From contig NZ_CP122954.1 in the NCBI RefSeq assembly GCF_030323545.1, positions 310,001-374,000 on the forward strand: 64,000 nucleotides of DNA. The letters are read 5' to 3'. The stretch's first letter is position 1. Every line of letters begins with the position of its first letter. The notes under the pieces were generated by a model. The model ran no database searches. It had not been told where the DNA came from and saw only the letters and a list, made by a program, of their open reading frames with translations. The position numbers and the translations under genes are program-made. Source of the stretch: Helicobacter pylori (GTDB taxonomy: Bacteria > Campylobacterota > Campylobacteria > Campylobacterales > Helicobacteraceae). Positions 1 through 8,109 of this stretch are shown in pieces.

Positions 1-1
1 T

Positions 2-1747
2 CCTAAGATCTATGTCGGTGATATTCCTGTATTGTATTTGCCCTACATTTTCATGTCCACTAGCAATAAAAGAACTACCGGGTTTTTATATCCTGAGTTT
101 GGCACTTCCAACTTAGACGGCTTTATTTATTTGCAACCCTTTTATTTAGCCCCCAAAAACTCATGGGATATGACCTTTACCCCACAAATCCGCTATAAAA
201 GGGGTTTTGGCTTGAATTTTGAAGCGCGCTACATCAACTCTAAAGACGACAGGTTTTTATTCAACGCGCGCTATTTTAGGAATTACACTCAATACGTCAA
301 ACGCTATGATTTGAGGAATCAAAATATCTACGGGTTTGAATTTTTAAGCTCTAGTAGGGACACTTTACAAAAATACTTTCATCTTAAGTCTAATATTGAC
401 AACGGGCATTACATTGACTTTTTATACATGAACGATTTGGACTATGTGCGTTTTGAAAAGGTTAATAAGCGTATCACAGACGCCACGCACATGTCTAGGG
501 CGAATTACTATTTGCAAACAGAAAATCATTATTACGGCTTGAATATCAAGTATTTTTTAAACCTGAATAAAATCAACAATAACCGCACTTTCCAATCTGT
601 CCCTAATTTGCAATACCATAAATATTTAAATTCTTTGTATTTTAGAAATTTGTTGTATTCGGTGGATTATCAGTTTAGAAACACCGCAAGAGAGATTGGT
701 TATGGCTATGTGCAAAACGCTTTGAACGTGCCGGTGGGCTTGCAATTTTCTTTGTTTAAAAAGTATTTGTCTATAGGGCTTTGGAACGATCTCCAACTAT
801 CTAATGTGGCTTTAATGCAATCTAAAAATTCCTTCGTGCCTACAATCCCTAATGAATCAAGGGAATTTGGGAACTTTGTGTCTTCAAATTTTTCCATGTA
901 TGTCAATACGGATTTAGCCAGAGAATACAACAAGCTTTTCCACACGATCCAACTGGAAGCGATTTTCAACATCCCTTATTACACCTTTAAAAACGGCTTA
1001 TTTTCTCAAAACATGTATGCTTTAAGTGCGCAAGCCTTAAACAGCTACACTTCGCCTTTATTGATGGATTATGATTATCAAGGGCGTTTGTATGATTCTG
1101 TGTGGAATCCTAACAGCATTTTACCTAGCAATGCGAGCAACAAGACTGTGGATTTAACCCTAACGCAATACCTCTATGGCTTAGGGGGGCAAGAGTTATT
1201 GTATTTTAAAATATCGCAACTCATCAATCTTGACGATAAAGTTTCGCCCTTTAGAATGCCCCTAGAAAGCAAGATCGGGTTTTCGCCCTTAACAGGATTG
1301 AATATCTTTGGGAATGTCTTTTATTCGTTTTATCAAAACCGCTTAGAAGAAATCTCCGTGAACGCCAATTACCAACGCAAGTTTTTAAGCTTTAATCTCT
1401 CTTATTTTTTAAAAAACAATTTCAACAGTGGGATTAATAGCATTATAGAAAATCCTGCGGATTATTTAAAGGCGGGTTTTAGCAACGACTTTGGCTATTT
1501 TTCCATGAGCGCGGATGTGGGTTATGACATTAGAAACAATGTGGTTCTAAATTGGAATGTGGGGATTTATAAAAAAATCCGTTGTTTTGGGATTGGCTTT
1601 CAATTCGTCAACCAAAGACGCCCTATCCTCACCGGCGATCCCAACCAACCTATAAGAGTGTTTGAAAATAACTATGTTAAGCTAGAATTAGACTTTTCAC
1701 CGATCACTAAAACCAATGTAACTTACCGCTCTTTACAGCGTAAGTAA
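2..1747 (+). CDS. lptD: LPS-assembly outer membrane protein LptD, 3' part
   Basis: The gene runs in from the left edge; the frame is open from base 2, so the 5' end (signal peptide and most of the periplasmic jellyroll) lies outside the window. About 581 C-terminal residues are visible. They are rich in alternating aromatic and polar residues (repeated YF, NF and LY pairs) typical of outer membrane beta-barrel strands, and end in a hydrophilic ...SLQRK tail. The opening motif VGDIPVLYLPYIF is the conserved boundary between jellyroll and barrel in LptD/OstA (Imp). The family inserts lipopolysaccharide into the outer leaflet of the outer membrane together with LptE. An internal TTG at 32 is not a real start because the conserved motif begins before it. 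The stop is 13 nt before the next gene, suggesting one transcript with the downstream phosphoribosyltransferase-like gene and pnp. Confidence 0.9.
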   Translation, partial: PKIYVGDIPVLYLPYIFMSTSNKRTTGFLYPEFGTSNLDGFIYLQPFYLAPKNSWDMTFTPQIRYKRGFGLNFEARYINSKDDRFLFNARYFRNYTQYVKRYDLRNQNIYGFEFLSSSRDTLQKYFHLKSNIDNGHYIDFLYMNDLDYVRFEKVNKRITDATHMSRANYYLQTENHYYGLNIKYFLNLNKINNNRTFQSVPNLQYHKYLNSLYFRNLLYSVDYQFRNTAREIGYGYVQNALNVPVGLQFSLFKKYLSIGLWNDLQLSNVALMQSKNSFVPTIPNESREFGNFVSSNFSMYVNTDLAREYNKLFHTIQLEAIFNIPYYTFKNGLFSQNMYALSAQALNSYTSPLLMDYDYQGRLYDSVWNPNSILPSNASNKTVDLTLTQYLYGLGGQELLYFKISQLINLDDKVSPFRMPLESKIGFSPLTGLNIFGNVFYSFYQNRLEEISVNANYQRKFLSFNLSYFLKNNFNSGINSIIENPADYLKAGFSNDFGYFSMSADVGYDIRNNVVLNWNVGIYKKIRCFGIGFQFVNQRRPILTGDPNQPIRVFENNYVKLELDFSPITKTNVTYRSLQRK

Positions 1748-1760
1748 AAAAGGAATAGAT

Positions 1761-2465
1761 TTGAATACGGACTTTAGCCATATCACCGATATAGAGGGCA
1801 TGCGTTTTATCAATGAAGAAGACGCTTTAAACAAATTGATTAATGAAATCCACACGCGCCACATTGATTTAAAAGATTCCATCATGCTCGCTTTGAGTTT
1901 TAACGCCTTGTATTTAGCTAACGCCTTAGCGCAAAAATTTGGAGCGACTTATGATATACTTTTTTTAGAACCTATCCTAGCCCCTTTAAACTCAAAATGC
2001 GAGATCGCTTTAGTGAGTGAAAGCATGGATATTGTGATGAATGAAAGCTTGATCAATTCCTTTGACATCACTTTAGACTATGTTTATGGGGAAGCCAAGC
2101 GAGCTTATGAAGAAGACATTTTGTCTCACATCTATCAGTATCGCAAAGGCAACGCGATCAAAAGCTTGAAAGATAAAAATATTTTTATCGTAGATAGGGG
2201 GATTGAAACCGGGTTTAGAGCAGGGTTAGGCGTGCAAACTTGCTTGAAAAAAGAATGCCAAGACATTTATATTTTAACCCCCATTCTCGCGCAAAATGTC
2301 GCTCAAGGCTTAGAAAGTTTGTGCGATGGGGTGATTAGCGTGTACCGCCCTGAATGCTTTGTCTCTGTGGAGCATCATTATAAAGAACTCAAGCGATTAA
2401 GCAATGAAGAAATTGAAAAATACTTGGGCGCTAACAACGTGCCTAATTTAAAAAAGGAACATTAA
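1761..2465 (+). CDS. Phosphoribosyltransferase-like protein
   Basis: Predicted 234-residue cytoplasmic protein starting with TTG, chosen because AAAAAGGAAT lies just upstream and no ATG fits. The central segment IFIVDRGIETGFRAG (about residues 142-156) resembles the PRPP-binding loop of type I phosphoribosyltransferases: hydrophobic strand, acidic residue, then a glycine/threonine-rich turn. The canonical DD pair is replaced by DR. The early segment ALSFNALYLANALAQKFG fits the helix that binds pyrophosphate in this fold. The gene lies 13 nt after lptD and 2 nt before pnp, so it is probably co-transcribed with them. The substrate is unknown; some family members act on purines, others in competence or regulation. 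The fold is inferred from the motif only. Confidence 0.7.
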   Translation: MNTDFSHITDIEGMRFINEEDALNKLINEIHTRHIDLKDSIMLALSFNALYLANALAQKFGATYDILFLEPILAPLNSKCEIALVSESMDIVMNESLINSFDITLDYVYGEAKRAYEEDILSHIYQYRKGNAIKSLKDKNIFIVDRGIETGFRAGLGVQTCLKKECQDIYILTPILAQNVAQGLESLCDGVISVYRPECFVSVEHHYKELKRLSNEEIEKYLGANNVPNLKKEH

Positions 2466-2467
2466 AT

Positions 2468-4534
2468 ATGGATTTTATCACCATCAATTCTGGTAACAAA
2501 ACTGAAGAGTTTGCTCTCAAACAAGTGGCCAAACAAGCCACCAGCTCTCTAATGTATCGCTTAGGAAAAACCATCATTTTGGCGAGCGTGTGTATAGAAA
2601 GAGAGCCTGTGAGTGAAGATTTTCTGCCTTTAGTGGTGCAGTTTTTAGAAAAATCTTATGCAGCCGGAAAGATCCCGGGCGGTTTTGTCAAAAGAGAAGG
2701 CAGAGCGCAAGATTTTGAAATCTTAACCTCTAGGCTCATAGATAGGACTTTACGCCCTTTATTCCCTAAAGATTACCGCTACCCTACACAGATCACTTTA
2801 ATGGTTTTAAGCCATGATATTGAAAATGATTTGCAAGTTTCTGCTTTAAACGCTGCTTCAGCCGCTCTCTTTTTGGCCCATATCGCTCCCATTAAAAGCG
2901 TGAGCGCTTGCAGGATCGCTAGGATTGATAACGAATTTATCATTAACCCTAATACAAGCCTTTTGAATCAATCCAGTTTGGATTTGTTCGTGTCCGGCAC
3001 AAAAGAGAGTTTGAACATGATAGAAATGCGCTCTTTGGGGCAAAAATTAAACGCTTTAGAAGAGCCTTTAATGCTAAAAGCTTTAGAAGTGGCTCAAAAA
3101 AGTTTGAAAGAAACTTGCACGCTTTATGAAGAGGTTTTCACGCCCCACCAAAACGAGCTGCTTTTCAAAGAGAGCCAAGGAATAATTTTTAATGAGAGGC
3201 TGTTAGATTTATTAAAAAATCAGTATTTTGATGAAATCATCAAAGGCATTGAAAGTTCTGCTTTGAGCGAGCGGGAAAATGTTTTCAATGAAATTGCCAG
3301 AAAAATCAGTGAAGCCCACTCAGAATTCAGTTTAGAAGAAATTGAATTGTCTTTAGAAAAAGTGAAAAAAACTGAGATAAGACGCATGATTATTAAGGAT
3401 AAAATCCGCCCGGATAAGCGCGCGTTAGAAGAAGTGCGGCCCATTGTGATAGAGAGCGATTTGCTCCCTATGGCGCATAGCTCCATTTTATTCACTAGGG
3501 GGCAAACTCAAAGCTTAGTGGTAGGGGTTTTAGGCACGGATAATGACGCTCAAACCCATGAGAGTTTGGAGTATAAAGCCCCTATCAAAGAGAAGTTCAT
3601 GTTTCATTATAATTTCCCTCCTTTTTGCGTGGGCGAAGCGAGTTCTATTGGCGCGACTTCAAGGCGCGAATTAGGGCATGGGAATTTGGCTAAAAGAGCC
3701 TTAGAAACGAGCATTAAAAATAAAGAGCAGGTGATACGATTGGTTTCTGAGATTTTAGAAAGCAATGGTTCAAGCTCAATGGCGAGCGTGTGCGCAGGCT
3801 CTTTAGCCCTTTATGCAAGCGGTGTGGGAATTTATGATCTAGTCGCTGGGGTGGCTATGGGCATGGTGAGCGAAGGGCAAGATCACGCCATTTTAAGCGA
3901 TATTAGCGGATTAGAAGACGCAGAAGGCGATATGGATTTTAAGATCGCCGGGAATTTTGAAGGCATTACGGCTATGCAAATGGATACCAAAATGAGCGGT
4001 ATCCAATTAGAGGTTTTATACCAAGCCTTACTCCAAGCTAAAGAAGCGCGAGAACACATTTTAAAAATCATGCATGAAGCGAAAGAAAAGATCGTGATCA
4101 ATTTTTCCCATTTGCCTGCAACGGAGATTTTTCATGTCGCGCCCGATAAAATTGTAGAAATTATCGGTCAAGGGGGGCGTGTGATTAAAGAGATAGTAGA
4201 AAAGTTTGAGGTTAAAATTGATTTGAATAAACCGAGCGGTGAAGTGAAAATCATGGGGAATAAAGAACGGGTTTTAAAAACTAAGGAATTTATTTTAAAC
4301 TATTTGCATTCTTTGGATCAAGAATTGGAGCAATACGCTATTGATGAGGTGTTGGAAGCTCAAGTGAAACGGATCGTGGATTTTGGGGCGTTTTTAAGCT
4401 TGCCTAAGGGGGGCGAAGGCTTGTTAAGAAAACAAAACATGGACAGGTGTCAAGTGGTTTTAAAAGAAGGCGATAGCATCAGGTGTAGGGTGATTAGTTT
4501 CAATAAGGGTAAAATCGCTTTGGATTTGGCTTAA
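2468..4534 (+). CDS. pnp: Polyribonucleotide nucleotidyltransferase (PNPase)
   Basis: Predicted 688-residue 3'-to-5' phosphorolytic exoribonuclease, a trimer that degrades RNA using phosphate and releases nucleoside diphosphates. Domain order is visible: first RNase PH domain with GFVKREGR (about residue 72); an all-helical linker (about 210-310); second RNase PH domain with the catalytic acidic cluster GDMDFK (about 487); KH domain with IIGQGGRVIKEI (about 564-575); and S1 domain beginning VKRIVDFGAFLSL (about 630). Length is normal for epsilonproteobacterial PNPase, slightly shorter than in E. coli. The ATG follows AAAAAAGGAAC at a good distance. A 10-bp perfect hairpin follows the stop and could end the transcript. 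Confidence 0.97.
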   Translation: MDFITINSGNKTEEFALKQVAKQATSSLMYRLGKTIILASVCIEREPVSEDFLPLVVQFLEKSYAAGKIPGGFVKREGRAQDFEILTSRLIDRTLRPLFPKDYRYPTQITLMVLSHDIENDLQVSALNAASAALFLAHIAPIKSVSACRIARIDNEFIINPNTSLLNQSSLDLFVSGTKESLNMIEMRSLGQKLNALEEPLMLKALEVAQKSLKETCTLYEEVFTPHQNELLFKESQGIIFNERLLDLLKNQYFDEIIKGIESSALSERENVFNEIARKISEAHSEFSLEEIELSLEKVKKTEIRRMIIKDKIRPDKRALEEVRPIVIESDLLPMAHSSILFTRGQTQSLVVGVLGTDNDAQTHESLEYKAPIKEKFMFHYNFPPFCVGEASSIGATSRRELGHGNLAKRALETSIKNKEQVIRLVSEILESNGSSSMASVCAGSLALYASGVGIYDLVAGVAMGMVSEGQDHAILSDISGLEDAEGDMDFKIAGNFEGITAMQMDTKMSGIQLEVLYQALLQAKEAREHILKIMHEAKEKIVINFSHLPATEIFHVAPDKIVEIIGQGGRVIKEIVEKFEVKIDLNKPSGEVKIMGNKERVLKTKEFILNYLHSLDQELEQYAIDEVLEAQVKRIVDFGAFLSLPKGGEGLLRKQNMDRCQVVLKEGDSIRCRVISFNKGKIALDLA

Positions 4535-4556
4535 TCCATCTCTTAAATTATCCATA

Positions 4557-4588
4557 GTCCTATGTAAAACCAATCTAATACATAGGAC
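4557..4588. terminator. Hairpin between pnp and the accessory gene
   Basis: A perfect 10-bp inverted repeat (GTCCTATGTA at 4557-4566 pairing with TACATAGGAC at 4579-4588, 12-nt loop) lies between two convergent genes. No strong U run follows directly on the plus strand, though a T-rich stretch (CTCTTTTTTATT) comes 20 nt later. It may be a bidirectional terminator or mark the border of inserted DNA. Confidence 0.5.
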
Positions 4589-4613
4589 TTGGCTAAAATA
4601 TATACACTCTTTT

Positions 4614-5696
4614 TTATTCCTCTTCGTGGGTGATAACAATATTTTGAAGGTATTGTTTAGGGGCTTCAATTAAATTAAAGAGGGCGTCGCTATCCCTTTT
4701 TATATCAAAATAACTTAAAATATTACTTTTGATATATTCTATATCTGCATTTTCGTTGTTTAACCTATTGATTTCATTTAGTTGATTAGGATGGTATCGT
4801 GCCGACCCATAATACCACCCATAAAATGGTATAATGCTTTGTTGAGATTGGCAATTATCGTCTTGGATAGAATTTAATTTTCTTCCCAAATTCTTTGTTG
4901 TTTGATTGAAGCTATCAAAAGCTTCTTCAACTTTAGCTTTTAAAAATTTCATGCTCTCATTATCAATGAGTCCTGCAACAACATATTCTAAAACCAACGC
5001 AAAACCATAATGAGAAAGAGCGTATCTCGCACAAATGTAGTTACCACTTACATCATTAAAGTTCTTTAATATTAGCCCTTGATTTATTTGGGATATAAAA
5101 TTATAAAAAATTTCATCTAACTCAATGCGTATTCTTTGTAGACTGGTGCATGTTGATTGTCTAAAAACATCACTTTTAGAAGTTTGAGAAATATCCTTAT
5201 AAACTTCTTGGAGAAATTTGGTTTTAGCTTTTAAAGCATTAATTTGTTGGGTAACAAAGATGTTTTGTTGTGTGAGTAAGCTTTGATTTTCATTAAAAAG
5301 ACGATTAATTTCGGCATATGCTTCATAATAGATTTCCGCTAGTTTATAGTTAAGAATAGGGGCAATATGGTTCATAGTTTCTATAGCAATATTATTCGCT
5401 ATCTCAAAGCCTATATGACTCCCAAACCCTTTTTCTCCTTTTAGCATAGACGAATACTGTCCGTTACTAGTATACCGCATTAATTTGTCTGGAGAAACAC
5501 TTGTTTTGTAGTAGACACGCCCATCTTGATTCATAGCGTTACCTATTGCATAGTATAACTCATTTGATTTAATTAAAATCATGCGTTGATAATTGCTATC
5601 AAGTGTTTGTTTTCTTGGTAAAGTCGGCAGAATTTTTATTTCACTGCCCCAAACCCTTTCAAATAGTGTAAGTTCTTTATTGTTATCTTTTGGCAT
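4614..5696 (-). CDS. Unrecognised accessory protein, 360 residues
   Basis: I do not recognise this protein. The ATG is supported by an AAAGGATC ribosome-binding site and an upstream TATAAT. The N-terminal third is mixed, containing SNELYYAIGNAMNQDGRVYY and a glycine-rich turn (MLKGEKGFGSHIGFE). Residues about 115-170 are rich in Leu, Gln, Asn and Lys with heptad-like spacing, suggesting a helical or coiled-coil segment. The C-terminal part includes FYGWYYGSARYHP and ends in acidic residues. There is no signal peptide, membrane helix or nucleotide-binding motif, so it is probably cytoplasmic. It sits between pnp and atpE, which as I recall are neighbours in reference strain 26695, so it looks like a strain-variable insertion. 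Function is unknown. Confidence 0.75.
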   Translation of the reverse strand: MPKDNNKELTLFERVWGSEIKILPTLPRKQTLDSNYQRMILIKSNELYYAIGNAMNQDGRVYYKTSVSPDKLMRYTSNGQYSSMLKGEKGFGSHIGFEIANNIAIETMNHIAPILNYKLAEIYYEAYAEINRLFNENQSLLTQQNIFVTQQINALKAKTKFLQEVYKDISQTSKSDVFRQSTCTSLQRIRIELDEIFYNFISQINQGLILKNFNDVSGNYICARYALSHYGFALVLEYVVAGLIDNESMKFLKAKVEEAFDSFNQTTKNLGRKLNSIQDDNCQSQQSIIPFYGWYYGSARYHPNQLNEINRLNNENADIEYIKSNILSYFDIKRDSDALFNLIEAPKQYLQNIVITHEEE

Positions 5697-5733
5697 TGTG
5701 ATCCTTTATTGTATCTAATTTATTGACCATGCC

Positions 5734-5739
5734 ATTATA
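5734..5739 (-). promoter_or_regulatory. -10 box of the accessory gene
   Basis: The minus strand reads TATAAT here, about 40 nt upstream of the ATG at 5696, followed by an AAAGGATC ribosome-binding site. It matches the H. pylori housekeeping -10 consensus and supports the accessory gene having its own promoter. Confidence 0.6.
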
Positions 5740-5871
5740 CTACTAATGGATTGTTTTAAGTTTTTAAGGATAATTTATTGCTTAAATTAAATTTGTTTTT
5801 AAAAACTTCCTTATTTCTAATAATTTAATAAAAACTTATCATTTTAAAAGCGTTTTTAAGCTAATTTATAT

Positions 5872-5877
5872 TAAAAT
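5872..5877 (+). promoter_or_regulatory. Likely -10 box of atpE
   Basis: TAAAAT in a very AT-rich stretch (preceded by TTTATAT), 80 nt upstream of the atpE ATG. It is a plausible but non-consensus -10 site; other AT-rich hexamers nearby could serve instead. Confidence 0.35.
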
Positions 5878-5957
5878 AAGCCCTTGCTTGTATTTTTGAA
5901 AGTAGAGGAACGATTCGAAATGAAAATCAAGCCCAATTTTTGAAACGGAGTGCGAAA

Positions 5958-6275
5958 ATGAAATTTTTAGCGTTATTTTTTCTGGCTTTAGCGGGCGTTG
6001 CTTTCGCTCATGATGGTGGAATGGGTGGGATGGATATGATTAAATCTTATTCTATCTTAGGGGCGATGATCGGTTTAGGGATTGCCGCTTTTGGTGGGGC
6101 GATCGGTATGGGGAATGCGGCCGCAGCGACCATTACAGGCACAGCGAGAAACCCAGGAGTGGGCGGTAAATTGCTCACAACCATGTTTGTAGCCATGGCG
6201 ATGATTGAAGCGCAAGTGATTTATACTCTAGTGTTTGCTATTATCGCTATTTATAGTAACCCATTCTTAAGTTAA
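5958..6275 (+). CDS. atpE: ATP synthase subunit c
   Basis: Predicted 105-residue proteolipid of the F0 rotor ring, in the inner membrane. The ATG at 5958 is preferred over an in-frame TTG 18 nt earlier because AACGGAG precedes it at the right distance. It begins with a hydrophobic signal-like helix (MKFLALFFLALAGVAFAHD). Two transmembrane hairpin helices follow, separated by the polar loop ITGTARNPGVGG. The conserved proton-carrying carboxylate is the Glu of AMAMIEAQVIYTL in the second helix. An N-terminal extension longer than in E. coli is usual for epsilonproteobacteria. The rest of the ATP synthase operon is not nearby, as is normal for this species. Confidence 0.95.
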   Translation: MKFLALFFLALAGVAFAHDGGMGGMDMIKSYSILGAMIGLGIAAFGGAIGMGNAAAATITGTARNPGVGGKLLTTMFVAMAMIEAQVIYTLVFAIIAIYSNPFLS

Positions 6276-6287
6276 GGGTTTTGATGG

Positions 6288-6319
6288 GCTAAATTATTGC
6301 TTAAAAAGCGTAATTTAGC
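6288..6319 (+). terminator. Hairpin after atpE
   Basis: GCTAAATTA (6288-6296) pairs perfectly with TAATTTAGC (6311-6319), 13 nt after the atpE stop. There is no long U run, and the next bases are the TATAAT of the tRNA-Leu promoter, so the hairpin abuts that promoter. Confidence 0.5.
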
Positions 6320-6325
6320 TATAAT
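6320..6325 (+). promoter_or_regulatory. -10 box of tRNA-Leu(GAG)
   Basis: A consensus TATAAT 22 nt before the first base of the tRNA. It would place the transcript start a few bases ahead of the mature 5' end. Confidence 0.65.
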
Positions 6326-6347
6326 ATCCGTTTATTTTAAATTTTTA

Positions 6348-6434
6348 GCACTGGTGGTGGAATTGGTAGACACGCCATCTTGAGGGGGTGGTGGGAGCAA
6401 TCTCGTGCGAGTTCGAGTCTCGCCCAGTGCACCA
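6348..6434 (+). tRNA. tRNA-Leu (anticodon GAG)
   Basis: An 87-nt class II tRNA with a long variable arm. The acceptor stem GCACTGG pairs with CCAGTGC, the D arm contains AATTGGTAGAC and the T arm GTTCGAGTC. The anticodon loop TTGAGGG gives GAG. The 3' CCA is encoded. Confidence 0.95.
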
Positions 6435-6460
6435 TTAAGTTTTTTTAAGGAATAAGTGGG

Positions 6461-6466
6461 TATAAT
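6461..6466 (+). promoter_or_regulatory. -10 box of tRNA-Leu(CAA)
   Basis: TATAAT preceded by GTGGG, 21 nt before the second tRNA-Leu. This second leucine tRNA seems to have its own promoter rather than depending on the first. Confidence 0.6.
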
Positions 6467-6487
6467 CTCACTCTTTGCTCTATACAC

Positions 6488-6574
6488 GCCGAAGTGGTGG
6501 AATTGGTAGACACGCTAGACTCAAAATCTGGTGGGAGCAATCCCGTGTCGGTTCGAGTCCGACTTTCGGCACCA
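6488..6574 (+). tRNA. tRNA-Leu (anticodon CAA)
   Basis: An 87-nt class II tRNA with a long variable arm. The acceptor stem GCCGAAG pairs with CTTTCGGC, with one shifted T. The anticodon stem CTAGA/TCTGG encloses loop CTCAAAA, giving CAA. The T arm has GTTCGAGTC and the 3' CCA is encoded. Confidence 0.95.
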
Positions 6575-6714
6575 TTACCGATAATCTTTTTCAATCTGCT
6601 TTTTATTTTTTTCATTTAAAATAGTTTTATTCCAAATAAATGCCGAATAAGTGCCGAATAAATAATGGATTAGTGGGTTTTTAAGCCTTTTTTAAAGGGT
6701 TGTTTGATCCATTC

Positions 6715-6792
6715 TAAAAGGAGGGTGAGTTTAGGTATAATGACAAGAAAAATTTGCATCAAGTTTTATTGGAATGGATGAGAAAAAATCTG
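6715..6792 (+). repeat. Dispersed relic repeat, copy A
   Basis: This stretch is clearly similar to 33486-33558; both share ATCAAGTTTTATT followed by GAATGGAT or AAATGGAT and then AGAAAAA..TCTG. One frame reads NLHQVLLEWMRKN, matching NLYQVLLKWIRKI in the other copy, so both look like decayed fragments of one coding sequence. The cysE -10 box lies inside it. Confidence 0.6.
6736..6741 (+). promoter_or_regulatory. -10 box of cysE
   Basis: A consensus TATAAT with a TTAGG extension, about 97 nt upstream of the cysE ATG and inside the relic repeat. It predicts a leader of about 90 nt. Confidence 0.5.
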
Positions 6793-6837
6793 CTTAAGTC
6801 ATGTTGATCCAAATATATTTTAACCGGAGACTCTGTC

Positions 6838-7353
6838 ATGCTAGATCTGTCTTATAGCCTGGAGCGTGTCTTGCAAGAAGACCCGGCAGCTAGGAATAAG
6901 TGGGAGGTGCTCTTGCTTTATCCGGGCATTCATGCGCTGCTTTGTTACCGCCTAGCGCATGCGTTGCACAAGAAAGGGTTTTATTTTATTGCACGCGTGC
7001 TTTCTCAGTTAGCGCGTTTTATCACTGGGATAGAAATCCATCCGGGCGCTAAGATTGGGAGAGGGCTTTTTATCGATCATGGCATGGGTGTGGTGATTGG
7101 CGAGACTACAGAGATTGGAGATGATGTTACCATTTATCATGGCGTAACTCTAGGGGGTACGGGCAAGTTCAAGGGCAAGCGCCACCCTACTTTAGGCAAC
7201 CGAGTGGTAGTGGGGGCAGGGGCTAAGGTCTTGGGCGCGATTTTCGTGGGCGATGATGTGAAGATTGGGGCTAATGCGGTGGTGCTTTCAGATTTACCCA
7301 CGGGTTCTACGGCTGTAGGCGCTAAAGCTAAAACCATCACAAAGGATCGTTGA
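6838..7353 (+). CDS. cysE: Serine O-acetyltransferase
   Basis: Predicted 171-residue cytoplasmic enzyme that transfers acetyl from acetyl-CoA to serine, the first step of cysteine synthesis. The C-terminal two thirds is a left-handed beta-helix of hexapeptide repeats, from [19 protein letters not shown] (about residue 63) to [11 protein letters not shown]. The catalytic His is in [11 protein letters not shown] and the second conserved His in [13 protein letters not shown]. It is shorter than E. coli CysE, lacking most of the N-terminal helical dimerisation region, as in many short-form family members. The ATG follows ACCGGAGACT. The start is 264 nt after the tRNA-Leu gene, and iceA1 lies downstream, the well-known H. 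pylori arrangement. Confidence 0.93.
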   Translation: MLDLSYSLERVLQEDPAARNKWEVLLLYPGIHALLCYRLAHALHKKGFYFIARVLSQLARFITGIEIHPGAKIGRGLFIDHGMGVVIGETTEIGDDVTIYHGVTLGGTGKFKGKRHPTLGNRVVVGAGAKVLGAIFVGDDVKIGANAVVLSDLPTGSTAVGAKAKTITKDR

Positions 7354-7408
7354 TTTTAGATAAGCGGTTGGAGTTTGCGCCATGCGGGTCATTTTGAGGT
7401 AAATTGAT

Positions 7409-7414
7409 TAGAAT
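7409..7414 (+). promoter_or_regulatory. Possible -10 box of iceA1
   Basis: TAGAAT lies 30 nt before the preferred iceA1 start codon. It is a plausible but non-consensus -10. iceA1 transcription is reported to rise on epithelial contact, but the sequence alone does not show the control. Confidence 0.3.
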
Positions 7415-7443
7415 TTATGAAATGTTATAGAGAGGGTTTTAAA

Positions 7444-8101
7444 ATGAGTAAAAGTAAAAAAGAGTTATTTTTGGAGCTTGCACAACCTGATAAAAACGGG
7501 GTGAGTCGTTGGGTAAGCACTATAGAATTTATAGAAAAATATCAAGGATTACAGCTAGGTAATGGGGGGAGTTGGTGTAGGAATAACTCATCTTTGGCTA
7601 AAGAGTTTGAATTAGAATTTGATAAAGGGCAAACTCCAGGAAATTCTATTGATAGAATACGCTTGGATGGCTATAATACTAGATGTGTTTTTAACCAAAG
7701 TATCCGTCAAGACATTAAAAATTAGCCAACGATGTTGTGCAATGTGCGGTGCACGCGGCAACTCTGAAAACACTCAAATAGAAGTGGATCATAAAGACGG
7801 CCACAAGGATAATCCAAGAGTTTCTGATTCAAGCACACAGACTCTTGATGATTTTCAGGCTTTATGCAAAGCTTGTAATGACAAGAAACGCCAGATTTGT
7901 AAAAAATGCAAAGAAAGTGGCTATAGATTTGATGCAACAAAAATTCTTGGCAATCATTATCCTTTCTATGAGGGGGTGGCTGAATATGATGGTTGTGTGG
8001 GTTGTTATCAATATGACCCCATACAATACAGGAAAACTTGTAATGATAGGATATACAATGAAGGGTATCAAATTGGATACCATCAAAAGACTACTTTATA
8101 G
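7444..8101 (+). pseudogene. iceA1: iceA1, NlaIII-like CATG restriction endonuclease, frameshifted
   Basis: The start ATG at 7444 has AGAGAGG upstream and gives MSKSKKELFLELAQPDKNG, the IceA1/NlaIII N-terminus; an ATG at 7417 lacks such a site. The first frame ends at a TAG at 7723 just after RQDIKN. The following frame carries the rest: ISQRCCAMCG, the HNH-type core VDHKDGHKDNPR with LCKACNDKK, and further CxxC pairs, ending at 8101. Removing one A from the A5 run near 7716-7720 rejoins the two halves into one protein of about 218 residues. The N-terminal product alone lacks the nuclease core, so the enzyme should be inactive. Many iceA1 alleles are known to be broken this way. The cognate methyltransferase follows 8 nt later. 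Confidence 0.88.
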
Positions 8102-8109
8102 CGGTTGCA

